DNA of 64,000 nt from Stereum hirsutum FP-91666 SS1. Taxonomy: Eukaryota; Basidiomycota; Agaricomycetes; Russulales; Stereaceae. Of the stretch, positions 24,924 to 35,305 are shown one piece after another (positions within the stretch are counted from its first letter, which is position 1; the number at the start of each line of letters is the position of its first letter). The DNA lies in NCBI RefSeq assembly GCF_000264905.1, contig NW_006763149.1:776212-840211 (forward strand). The letters run 5' to 3'. The notes below the pieces were generated by a model, which was given only the letters and a program-made list of their open reading frames with translations, had not been told where the DNA came from and made no database searches. The position numbers and the translations under genes are program-made.

Positions 24924-26067
24924 CTAGGAGACGCGCCGGGCAGTTGACGAATTGAACAGCTCAGGAATTTCCCGATGGGGGTCAGACTTACTAAGGCGCC
25001 GCCTCCAACGGAAGGTATGGGGCCACAAAGGAGCCGATAAAGTTCGCAGAGCGGAGCTGTTGCTTCCAAGGCCCGAAAGCTGGGTTGAAACGAGCAGCAG
25101 AGGAAGCGATAGCGAAGGGCTGCATATCAAACAAAAGCGGTGGAAAGCGGAGGGTTAAGTGTTAGTGGAATAATTGGGAATGGGTAGATTCGAGATTCGA
25201 GATAGGTAAGGACGAGGGAACAGTCGCTCAGCCCTTATAACTGACATACCGTTTGTTGTTGAATGCCTCTTTTGAGTACTCGCCAAACCACAAATGCGAA
25301 ACTTCATACTTGGGAAACTGCGTGTTTTCCCGTAGAAAACATGAAACCAAGAAGTCGAAACGATCTGCGGCACCATGGAGATATCAGAACGATCTGCGAA
25401 AACAGAAAACCTGTCAGAGAAACTTAACATTATAAGGGCTCGAAACGAGGCAAATCATAAATTCGCGAGAGGGTATACACATTCCCTTTTGGCAAAACAG
25501 AGTAAAAGACAGAACAAGCACCATAATGTACTGAAACGAGAGGAGTGATGGCGGGAAGGTGTTGGGAGGGCGCATCAATACGAAGTGTCTCGTCGAAGGC
25601 CTCTGCACGGAAGCATGTCAAATCACTGATGGCCGGGCAAGGAAGCCCAGCAGGCATGGCGTCACTCTTTGTTCACGCTCACTTACCGGGTGAGACTCGT
25701 TCGGAGATTGGTGGGCCACAAAGAAAGAGCGCGGAGGCGAGCACGTGTCGTGGCACCCGGATTTTTCCGCACACTGCGTCATGGTTCACCGTACACGCGC
25801 TGTTGCTCTGAACGACGACCCTCTCGTAGTCTCATGCAAGCAGATTAGCCAGGGGTATCAACGTCGACAACTGTCTCGGCATCTGTTATACGCTGATATC
25901 TACGTACTTTCTGATGAAGCACTCAAAGGCATTCTGGGCACGACAGATCGACACAAATCCCGCACGCGTTGTCGCTCTCTTTCCCATATTATGGACGTAT
26001 CCTGAGGCTTGTAGGACCAGGTACGGAGATGAGGCGGCGGTATGTCGACTACATAGACCACTCCCGC

Positions 26068-26167
26068 GCTAATGTCAGCTAATTGCGCGGCTAATTCCAC
26101 GCGACGCGGCTGTTGGCGACCGGGTTCTCGCTTAGCGAGAATTAGGCCGGATTAGCTGGAATTTAGC
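26068..26167. repeat. Cluster of GCTAAT/ATTAGC motifs with a short hairpin
   Basis: GCTAAT occurs at 26068, 26078 and 26090, and inverted copies (GATTAGC, TTTAGC) follow by 26167. A perfect palindrome, TCTCGCTTAGCGAGA, lies at about 26126-26140. Such short interspersed motifs in both orientations resemble the subterminal repeats of DNA transposons. A related cluster lies about 1.7 kb downstream. Confidence 0.45.
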
Positions 26168-27834
26168 ATTGAAAAGGGAACAGTCGAGCTTTGAGCAACC
26201 CTGTAGGGTGCACGACATCTCGATACCATGTAAATGTCGTAGGAGATTGAACACACAAAAATATACATACATCATAATAAAACTATAGTGTTTCTTGAGG
26301 TCAGAAAACACCACAGTGAATATGTCCGAGCCAATTTCCCATTGGCAAGTCTGAATAGCCTCTCAAGAACCATATCTCGGTGTGTATAACTCCCTCCTGT
26401 TATACTTAGTAATATTTCCGACCAGTCAAAGCAGAGAGAATGCAGAGAGAATGCGAGCGAAGTGGACGTTGGGACGAGGCTGATGTGGCGCCCGCTGTGG
26501 CGCGGCATTTTGTTTGTCTTTATTTGCTCACAGTTGATGAGAGAGACGCGTCACTCGGTCGACCTCTTTGCCTTCCACCTTCTGCATCATCCCCACACAT
26601 CGCTCTCTTTCGCAACATTGAGCGTGCACTCCCGGCCCTTCCTATGGGTATCTTTGTCTGCCAATGATACGGTGAGCACCTCAGCTTGGCCCTTCTTCGC
26701 CCTTCGACATTGTGATAGGTTATTCGCTTGGCCTCTGAAGCGTCGGTGTCGCCATTCGTGTCCTGTGTAGACCATAGGTCTAGTTAGGTACGTCCTCCCC
26801 ATATTTCTTATTCCTCATTTGCTGAATATGCGGCTCCGTCTGTCGCTGTCGATTGTGCTGCAGACGTCAGGTTGGTGGCCGAACTTATCGTTCACCGTTA
26901 ATGCGAGCACCCTCTGCATCGCTACCTACGTTGGCGCTCTGACTCGGTCCCCGTACGTCGCTGTGGTTGGATCATGTTTAAGGTATGTGCCCGCGTCGCC
27001 ATCGCAATCATTTCAGCTCCGTGTGTTTGCTGAGTATACAACTGCTCGCGTAATGTTGCGAAGGTTGTGCGCGTCATAGGGATGTAGAGCGTGATTTGCC
27101 CTCAGGGAAACAGAGCTGTATAAGGTCAGTGCTCCCCCCGCTTATTTTTGAAAAGTGACGAGTGTGGGGCGCCGCAGGATTCGCTGCGGCTGCGAACATG
27201 TTCTCATCCGCCCAGCCAATTCGTCCTACCGCCACCTTCATCACCTGCCATATTCCTATTTCGCACTCGCAAAGCCTGCATCCCCACAATCCTCACAGGA
27301 TTACACTCCCTTTCAAGACCGAGCGTCATGGCTTCACCGTCGGTGTGAGTGTCGTCGTCGGTAATCGACCGTAAGCCCGTCATTTCTCTACTATAGACTA
27401 TTCTCCTCTGATGAGCTCATGCTCTCTAGCCGTAACTCTTCAAGGGTATATCTCGACACTCGAGATGTCATTCGCCATGGTCAGGCCATGCGGCGTGTTC
27501 CTTGCTAGTAAGTCGTGCACCTTCTCTTAGCACGATCAGATGTCCTTTCGTTGTTGACTTCCTTATTGGTCGAACTAGGTGTTCTATCAGTCTACAGTGC
27601 ATGAATGGTGACGCTGGTGATCAAACGTGTGCAACTGTTTCGGGCATGTAAGCGTAGCTAGCCATGTCAGGATTCTTTATGTACCTTGTAATTATTATAT
27701 TCATTGCCAATATAATCAATCTGCGCCCCGTATGATATGCCCCGTATGATACGTGTGCATCAATGATAAAATTAGCACAAAATGGTAATCTAATAGGCTG
27801 AGGAACAGAGGACAGTCAGGGCTTGTGAGCGAAA

Positions 27835-27919
27835 ATTAGCTCTCATTAGCAACCTGATAGTTGGCCGACTTGTCTAACCCTAATCCTAATCTGATTAGCT
27901 CTGATTAGCCGGAGTTAGG
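27835..27919. repeat. Second ATTAGC motif cluster with CCCTAAT-type words
   Basis: ATTAGC or GATTAGC occurs at about 27835, 27845, 27893 and 27903. Between them is CTAACCCTAATCCTAAT, which resembles degenerate telomere-like words, and GTTAGG follows. Together with the cluster at 26068 it could mark the two ends of a roughly 1.85-kb element. Confidence 0.45.
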
Positions 27920-28016
27920 TCTCGTAAGGAGGGGGGTGATTTCCAGATGCCTCGCTGTCCTGCTGACCATATGTATTGTTCGCTACCACGAGTCACTATC
28001 ATGCTAACAGTATACG

Positions 28017-29453
28017 TTGGAATGCTCATCATCTAGCCCATCCCGTATTCCGAATGGCCCCCCTTTACCCACGGGAGAGCTCCAAGATTATGTTCGGACG
28101 CATGACTGGGACTTCCCCACCTGTTTCTGTCCCCTTCTTGCGACGGGTACCCCCTCAAAGACCACACTCATCGTTCCAGTCACGCCTACCTCTGAACATG
28201 TTGGGAGCCCTTGCCTCACTTGTCCGACGAAGCAGTGCTCGTACTTTCGTCAGCTCTGTTCTCTTCGTCTCCTTGTCAGACTCGTACTAATCTCACATAC
28301 TTTCTTTCCAGTCAACCTTGAGGACCTCGTGGATAGGTTCCCCGACCTGCCATGCAAGGTCTTTCCGAAGAAAGGTTCGTCTATTCGGTTGTATACTCCT
28401 GTTCTTCTGTCTAATCTTGTCCATAGACCCTATCACCCCATCGTCGAGTCAGTCTACCCCTTCTAAGGCGGCGCGGACTCTGATTTTTCGATCTCCGGGT
28501 ACGTTCTATGACACTACCGTTATTGACCGTTGACTGATACATTGGTACATAGTCCAACATGCCATCAAGTCTGCCCCACCATCGCCTTCGAAGGCGCCCA
28601 AGAGCATCCTGAGAAAGATCAACATCATATCCCCTCCTCCATCGGGCTCAGCATTCGGAGACGTATTCACCGCCAACTTCCCCGTCAAGACCGAGGACAT
28701 CCCTCCGTCTCTTCAGGCCCTTTTCGATGAGGATGCTCTCAATGGAGGGAGCTCTCGCGATGCGACCGAGAGTCCCGCTCGGGTCACGTCAGATGCCGCC
28801 AAGCAGGCTTTCCGTGACTTCGATCGTCGTGAGGCTCAGCTAAAGGGGCGTGGGTATCACCGAGGTATGCATTTATTGCTTGCGCTTTGTATTGTCATCC
28901 TTGGCCTTCATACGCTGATGATTCCTCAATTCAAGATAATGGCCTCATAGACGATCTGACGCGCTTCTGGACTGATGTCCCTGAGCTCTCCGGTCGCCGA
29001 GCATGCGATGTTCCGGTCCTTGGAGACATAGACACTATGTCAATCCTCTTCAGACTCGATGGAGAGAAGGACGCTGGTGTTCCATACAAGGATCTCATTC
29101 GTATCCTCTCTCACTGTGACTGCTGCGGACTCATCATGACTCCCCGAAAGCTTCAGCTCCATTCCTGTGACCTGGACACGCCGTTCGTCGAGACCACTCC
29201 CACCCTACACCGCTCCCTCGGCTCCTCTTCTGCCGGACCTTCCTCGTCGCCTTCTGCGCTCTACACTCCAACCCCGGGGCTCAAACGCAAGAGGAAGCTC
29301 ACCATCTCCCCTGAACATATCCCGAAGAAGGTTCGAGTTTGGGGTAGTGACAAAGGCAAAGGGAAGGAGGTTGTCAAGTCGGGTGTGCGTGTCATCGAGC
29401 ATGCAGACGGAGTTCTCGAGATTCTGTCGGACTCGGACGATGAGCTTGTGTGA
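28017..29453 (+). CDS. Hypothetical Cys-motif (GRF-like) protein with nuclear-type tail
   Basis: Spliced exons give one coherent frame to a TGA at 29451-29453. The N-terminal part reads DYVRTHDWDFPTCFCP, then GSPCLTCPTKQCSYF, a C-x-C...C-x2-C-x4-C-x-Y-F pattern reminiscent of GRF-type zinc ribbons. Exons then continue through VNLEDLVDRFPDLPCKVF, a Ser/Pro-rich region (PPSPSKAPKSILRKI), an acidic segment, RILSHCDCCGLIM, and a basic tail (LKRKRKL, PKKVRVW). The start is not resolved. The frame is open at 28017 without an ATG, and splice acceptors at about 28016 and 28036 suggest an upstream exon. No established family is recognised. DNA or RNA binding is inference from the Cys pattern and basic tail. 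It sits just past the second ATTAGC cluster, so an association with a mobile element is possible. Confidence 0.6.
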
Positions 29454-30554
29454 GGTGCGATTCAATTTTTTGGGCTGTCTATAATGCCGGGTTTTTAATG
29501 ACTTGTCTATCGTTCAGGATTTATACATTTGTCTTCGTGCTTCCACCAAAACTGCATGTGCGTTGCCACATAGGATCTATTTCTTGTAGCCCTCGATGGG
29601 CGGTTCCACCATTATGCTCCGTTGTTTCATCCCGCGGCTGTGCTCGCCATGTAATTTGTGTTCTGTAAAACTCCATGATAGTAATCCCAATATATTTCTT
29701 GTGCTCAACCATACCGGTGTGATACCAACCGGTTGTGTTCGTCAAGTGTTCGTCGGTCTGGTAGAATTGAATCTCCGTCTCCGTCTCCGCTTCTGCCGGG
29801 TTACGTCTTACACCTCACTCATTCCCTATCTGTTGAATCTTCGTATGCTTCACCTTTGCTCCCGTACAGCCCAGTTTTGATAAGTTCGCTCACTTTACCT
29901 CTTGGTGCCAGTGGATACACAACTCTACCAAAGGGTCTTCTTCATCGTGGCTGGCAAGCGTCTCAACGCAGTCGCCGCGAACCGGAGATTACAGTATTCT
30001 TTGGCTTGTTGTTCTTATACATCATACGCTAATTAAACATATCTACATATCTCTTCAACAAGGGCCCTGGTGCCACCATGACCATCTCGACTCCGTCATC
30101 AATACTCTATACAGCCCCTCAATTCCGGCGCTGCAATAATTTGCCTACCAACCACCGTAGCCATTCCACTTGCAACACTGGGCGAACCGTCAACACAGTG
30201 TACGGCTCCCATTTATGCTTCCAAGAGGTCAAAGCCCGAGGACCCACCGACTTCAGTGCTCCTCCACCCTCGCCATGTGCTTCTGGCCGTACAAAGTCTA
30301 TGTAGGATCAGTACTTGGGATTGGTTGTCGGCTCATGAGAGAGTCAGATACGAGTGGGCTCACGGTGAAGCCTTGGAACAGCGACTATGGCTCCTTTCTG
30401 GTAATATTCATTGACCGCCACACGTCAGTTCAAACACTAACGTTCGAACCTCCACTCTTCCAGTGCTCCTGTGTACTCGGAAGCACCACGGAGAGCCTCC
30501 CAGATCCTTTCTCAACACCTGCACACCTCACCAGCTTCAAAGGTTAAAACGAGT
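29454..30554. other. Intergenic stretch, no gene supported
   Basis: Open frames are short and overlapping. A small GTCTCC run occurs at about 29771-29789. I see no RNA gene or intact exon series. Confidence 0.4.
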
Positions 30555-31390
30555 TGTCACAAGCTCGTGAAGACTCGAGATGGTATCTGGAGTGGAGATT
30601 GGCACGAGGAATGAGCAGAAGGACGAGGATGGCGCTGAGACGAGTTACAAAGACGAGCAAACGTACGCACCATTTCCAAATCCCCTGCTCCTCATCCCCA
30701 AGGACCCGTTCGAGCATCCCTCGCGCATCTCCACTAACGCACGCATCCGTTGTTCTCTGTAGTCATCCTTCATTTCTCCACATTCATCCCCTCGTCATCC
30801 CACCCACATCCTCCCTCTGAAAAAACACCAGTTCTCGAGGAATCCGATGGGATACTCGTTCATCAGCCTTCGAGGACGTCCAGGATGTTTCGAGGAATGT
30901 ATTCGGGCGTGGAATCTGGATGCGAGAGGTCTCAGGAGGGTCTCCAGAGTCTTGCAAAGAGCAGGAGATTAGCGCAACGAACAAGGATGAGGCCAGCAAA
31001 AATGAACAAGCGTACGTACCCTTCTTCGTTCACAATGTCTCGTTTCACACCCTTCAGACTCCTGCTCACGATCCCTATGCATTGCCATGCGCCCCTCAGC
31101 GTCTGTAGTTATCCTCTTTTCCCCCACCCTCGCCCCCTCGTCTTCCAGGTCTCCCTCCAAGTATATGTTAGTACCCGAGGTATTCGATGGAACACTTGTG
31201 TATGGCCGGTGGACGAAGCAAAGAGATTCGACGCGTGTTTGACAGGTATTCCGGAGTGCGTGATTGGGTCCGTGGAATTCGACGACCTCTGGGACGTTGA
31301 AGAATAAGATCAGCGCTGCCGAAGATGCAGGGAAGCGAAAGAGAGTACAATCAGCGGACAAAGATACTATCGAGCTCGCATGAAGGTACA
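30555..31390 (+). repeat. Three diverged tandem units of about 350 bp
   Basis: Three successive units share the same order of landmarks. A purine-rich, exon-like block ends in a GTAC donor-like site (30663, 31012, 31386). In the first two units this is followed by a pyrimidine-rich stretch containing TCTGTAGT(C/T)ATCC (30756 and 31102) and a TCGAGG/CCGAGG word. The offset between units 1 and 2 is about 346-349 bases. Units 1 and 2 encode similar Glu/Lys-rich strings in one frame (ETSYKDEQT and ISATNKDEASKNEQA), so they may be duplicated exons of a decayed gene. I cannot build a full gene. Confidence 0.45.
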
Positions 31391-31905
31391 TATCGTTCCA
31401 CGCCGTCACATGTGTCGGGAATTTCATTTCTAACCCCACTGCTACAGTATAAGTGCGGCCCTATGCGTGTCCGAGTGGCGGTCTTTTGGCACGTGTGCCG
31501 TTTCCAATGAGCATGATTTTTATCTGCTTCCTCCAGGTTTCTCGTCATTATCGACGTCCTCGACGATGATCTCACTCGATGCATGTGGGGTCAAGTGTCG
31601 TATCGCATCAACGGTGCGATTTTTCAGTTTCTCCTTGCCGCCAGGCTCACTTGTTATCGTGTATGTGAGTTGTTGCCGCTCATATGCTCATGCAGGCTGA
31701 TAGCAGAATGCTTGTAACAACTCCATAGGCTTCAGAGTACACATACTACTCGGCAGAGGCTCAGTAGCGACGATCCTCAACTCAGTTGCCGCTGTTACTA
31801 ATTGCTGTGGCGTTACTAAGGTGAGCCTATTCAAGTTGACAGTCACCGCCGTGAGCTAGATTAAACCCTAATTGACGGACAGGGTCTGATCAGGGTATGG
31901 ATCCA

Positions 31906-31913
31906 TATATAAG
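31906..31913 (+). promoter_or_regulatory. TATA box upstream of the DUF6699 locus
   Basis: TATATAAG is followed by a pyrimidine-rich start-site-like region (CTCTTTCACCC). It is a typical promoter arrangement pointing toward the interrupted DUF6699 reading frame about 380 bases away, and suggests the locus was, or still is, transcribed. Confidence 0.4.
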
Positions 31914-32031
31914 GGGTGCTCTTTCACCCTTTTCCCTAGCCCCGTCACTCTCGGCTTCCATCTAGTCAGTGAGTGTTGTGCACATCTGTCGTCTTTCTCT
32001 TTTTTCTCTCTCTCTTAGTCAATATATCATT

Positions 32032-32192
32032 GGGCAGTCGCACTTCGACATACCCTTTGGCTTCTACCCTTCGGCTCTTTCTACAGTCTTGACATATATA
32101 TTATATATACACTGATCATACCCATCACTGACAGATCCTGGCTGCCCAAGCATATACAAGCATCGGGCAGTCGCACTTCGACACACCCTTTG
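32032..32192 (+). repeat. Direct repeat pair of about 28 bp, 133 bp apart
   Basis: GGGCAGTCGCACTTCGACA followed by (T/C)ACCCTTTG occurs at 32032 and again at 32165 with a single mismatch. The flanks show weaker similarity, which fits a small tandem duplication in the leader of the DUF6699 locus. Confidence 0.6.
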
Positions 32193-32285
32193 CTCTGCCA
32201 CCCGGATGACACGAACTGCACCAGCTCCTTGACCTCCTGCACCCCCGCAATATTTCGCCGTTGAAGGAGAGCGCAAGCGAGCGCT

Positions 32286-32714
32286 CCACTCCCAGCGCCA
32301 CCTCACCTGCCCGCCTCCGCACTTACCGCACCCGCCACATTCCCACCCGTGCCCTCCATCGTGCTCCAGTGCCCGTCCCTGCCGTGGAACATCACCGTCG
32401 AGCCCTCACCCACCGCCTCACCCAGTGGCGCAGAGTTCATCTCGGTACAGGACGTGCTCGACGCACTATACAGCAACATGCAGACGCAGGTGAAGGAGGT
32501 GGAGTTCAAGGCACTGGCTGCGGCTATGGGCAAGGCCGTGAGCGATGTGTTTGGGAAGAGGTGGAAGACGTTCGTGAATGGGATGGAGAGGGAGAAGTAG
32601 AGGGGAAAGGGCGTGAAGAGGGTCGATTTCTTGGTCGGCAAGACGAGGGTCGACAGTGTGAATAAGGCATCGGGGACGAAGGACGACGTTTGGGTGTTCA
32701 CTGTGCGGTCATGA
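32286..32714 (+). pseudogene. DUF6699 domain gene interrupted by an in-frame stop
   Basis: The frame reads PSIVLQCPSLPWNITVEPSP, then EFISVQDVLDALYSNMQTQV, FGKRWKTFVNGMEREK, a TAG at 32598-32600, then RGKGVKRVDFLVGKTRVDS and DDVWVFTVRS to a TGA at 32712-32714, all in the same frame. This is the compact DUF6699 layout of Agaricomycetes: LPW...V near the start, VxDVLxALY, the KRGVKRVDFL block, and a DVWV ending. The single stop falls inside the normally contiguous Arg/Lys-rich linker. There is also no ATG upstream in frame before a TGA at 32262. Function of the family is unknown. I call it a pseudogene; a sequencing error or stop readthrough are alternatives. Confidence 0.72.
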
Positions 32715-33319
32715 ACAGTCCTGGTGATGACCGTGTCTCGCTATTCATTGTGAGTGCCATTTCCCTCCTTTTTCTTTTCTGTGGTTCAAGGTGGCCGTGT
32801 GCTCATCGGTGTTTATTGGTCACGCAGATTGGATCCCACGCATGCAGTATAATCAATCCACGACGACGGAGAAGAAGAAAACAAAGAAGAATTCCCTAAA
32901 TCAATCCAAAAGCATCTATACTCTCCACTCGTCCCGCTCAGGCAGTGCGACTCGGTTCATCAGTCATCTGTAGTCTATTATATGTAAAATACCCCGTCTC
33001 CATCATTGACACTGTCAACATCATCACTTGCCCCTTTGCCTCCCATCCCGTCCCGCCCATCACATCCCATCATCACACGCACTCCTCATCAGTCATCACC
33101 GCCTCTCTCCCACCTATCCCCATTTGCCATCTGTCCCAATTTTGTTTCCACTCCCGGCTCGACGCCGCTTGATTTCTTACAGTAAGTATACGTACCTTAT
33201 TCCCTTTTATTTTTCTGCCACACCACCGCCCATTCCCGCCGCCTATCAACAACGGACGGTCTATCGCTATTCGTCACCTTATTCAAGTTCGCTTCGTTGT
33301 CAAGCCCTTCCGCTTAACT
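32715..33319. other. Spacer between two gene relics
   Basis: A C/T-rich stretch (about 33000-33340) with short Pro/Ser/His-rich frames. No gene or RNA is supported. Confidence 0.4.
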
Positions 33320-34740
33320 TTATCCTTTATTCTTTATCCTTCTGATGTTGATTTGCACCGTTACCGTTACTGCTCTCCGTCCGTCATCCCGTGTCAGCCA
33401 CGTTCGACGAGTCATTCGTCCCTTGTGAGAGTAGACTCTAGTTTCGCGTCTCATCACGGGTGAGTGACCTGTGGTGGGGTTATTAGACCAATCGTTGGTG
33501 GACTGGCTTTTCTGCATCGGCGAACGACCGGGTGGTGTCTGTTCTCCTTGACCGCCATTCATATGGCTCGCCTCACCGTCAAGCTGACATTTTGCTGTTG
33601 CTGAATCGTTTTCCTTCTCCTCCATGGGCGTCCCCACTGGCATCAGCTGTGGCGTTTCCACCTTCTGTGGCGTCGCGACCTGCAACTCCCCAACCTCAGA
33701 CTCGTCCCACCCTCCATGTCTCCTCACCACCTCGTCCTCATCCCATCTATCCTGCGCGGTCGCGTTTTCACTCATTAACATCCCCCTATGCGCCTCCGGT
33801 ATCCCAGACAAAAACTGTGCATCCAACGTGATCGTCCCAATTCTCTTGAACTTCTCCCTATCAGGGTATCACGCGCTCAAATTGCCCGAGGGAGGAACAT
33901 AGTTCTACTTCAATCTCAGAGAATGCTTCCCCTCCTACCTCCAAAGCGGGATCTTGATCTTCCTCTCCTCCCGATCCACTATATCGCGCAACCAAAGCAC
34001 GGTCACCCCGAGCGCATGTTTCCCCTTCGTGATCCCACCATGCTTGAACGCAACGACCAATGCAGCGCTATATGTCTGCCTCACAGGCAACACCGTCTCC
34101 GCCTCTTCCTTCATCCACACAATCTCCCCATCCCACCTGACGTCGACAGCATGCCTCGCGACCTTCTGTTCCGTCGAGGTCATAGTCGTTTTCAGACGGA
34201 GCTCACACTTTTTCAAGTCTTTCTCAGACCCGTCAGTGCGCACGCTGACGTCCCGGAGGTGGAGTGTTCCGGTGTTGAGCCGCGGAGGTCGAGCGGGAGT
34301 TTGGCGGCGACGGGGCGGAAGAGGACGGAGATGCGGATGCGGCCGTGACCTAAGCTGTGTTCGAGGTGGTAGACGCGGGTGAGTTGGGAAGCGTTTACGA
34401 AGAGGTGATATAGGGAACATCCATGGCGTGCTGTTGTTCTGGCCCAACAAAAAAACGAGCATCACGTTTTGATACTCAATGTGGCGGGACGCCACACAGA
34501 CTCCCCTGTTTATGGGCCTAGTGTTGCTGCTCGCCGTGGGGTCTAAACTTGAAAATGTCGGCGCCGAGACTCAGGAATTTGGCAGTTTCAGGTTGGAGTT
34601 TCGGTTGTGGGAACGGAGGAAGGTTTGGGGGCCGGATGGGACGGGCTTCGTGAACGCGATGCGAGGGTTTTGTTGTCCGGCGAATATGTAGGAGCTTGGG
34701 AGATGAGTAGGATGGTGGGATGGTGGGAAGTGGAGGGTGG
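33320..34740 (-). pseudogene. Relic of a C2-domain protein (Mug190-like), C-terminal part
   Basis: The minus strand carries pieces of the C-terminal half of the fungal Mug190-type C2 protein. LGHGRIRISVLFRPVAAKL runs into DLRG in one frame. NTGTLHLRDVSVRTDG, VRWDGEIVWMKEEAETVLPV, SAALVVAFKHGG and LGVTVLWLRDIVDREERKI continue directly in another frame, so one base appears lost near 34277-34281. A possible 80-base intron (about 33867-33943) joins IPLWR to EKFKRIGTITLDAQFLSGIP, and the frame ends at 33320. The N-terminal membrane and first C2 regions are missing. Upstream of about 34500 only weak traces (FAGQQNPRIAFTKPV) remain, with stops. The family belongs to the tricalbin-like membrane-contact proteins. 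This copy is unlikely to make protein. Confidence 0.65.
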
Positions 34741-35305
34741 GTTATGTGGAGGATGAAGATCTGTACGGGAATGCACACATTTTACGGTCAGAGGTTGGCG
34801 TGTGCGCTTGGAAGAGGTACGCACCTGTTTTGTCTGCCTTATCTTCACAATACCTCGTCACTGCAGCCCACACACCTGTGCATCCTCGCGATTCCTATCA
34901 CTTCTTCAGAACCTCGCTAACTCTACCTATTACAGATATACTTGGAAGTTGAATGGAATCATTGAAGGGATTTTGTACTTGACGTCTGCCAGAGTTGGCG
35001 AATAGTTTTCGGGCAGGACTGGGAAGCTTCGAAAGGATGTTATGACGAGACCAGGCCCATATATCGCTACAGTGAATCATACATCATCTACTCTTAAATA
35101 CTACATTTTTGAAGATGAGATGACGGCACCGAGCTTCGGCCCCATCAATGGGTGCCGAATGATTTCTTACGCCTTTGCTTCGCTTCCGGCGATGGCTGCA
35201 AGAGTATGGATTGTTCCCCGCTGTCCATCTCGCGATCCCGCTTGACCCCAAAGCGTGGTGCTATAAGTAAATGGCATGAGTGGATCGCATAAGTACAGAA
35301 TTTTA
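34741..35305. other. Flank of the MULE element, no gene seen
   Basis: Short, overlapping frames only. This may contain the 3' terminal region of the transposable element, but I could not identify a terminal inverted repeat by eye. Confidence 0.35.

Larger units (their letters stand above)
24924..28016. other. Gene-poor stretch with motif clusters
   Basis: No gene is supported. The stretch contains two ATTAGC/GCTAAT clusters (listed separately) and several short open frames without convincing starts. At about 27198-27510 two potential exons with good splice signals (ending HGFTVGVSVVVGNRP and RDVIRHGQAMRRVPC) could belong to a small or upstream coding unit, but the next junction meets a TAG unless a secondary acceptor is used. 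A 20-base word at 25660-25679 recurs exactly at 39625. Confidence 0.35.

Noticed and set aside
27874..27890. CTAACCCTAATCCTAAT as an internal telomere tract
   Set aside because: Only two or three degenerate words, and the neighbouring ATTAGC motifs explain it better as part of a motif cluster.
33867..33943. In-frame TAG and TGA in the C2 relic as proof of decay
   Set aside because: A phase-consistent 80-base intron can remove both stops, so I rely on the frame switch near 34277-34281 instead.
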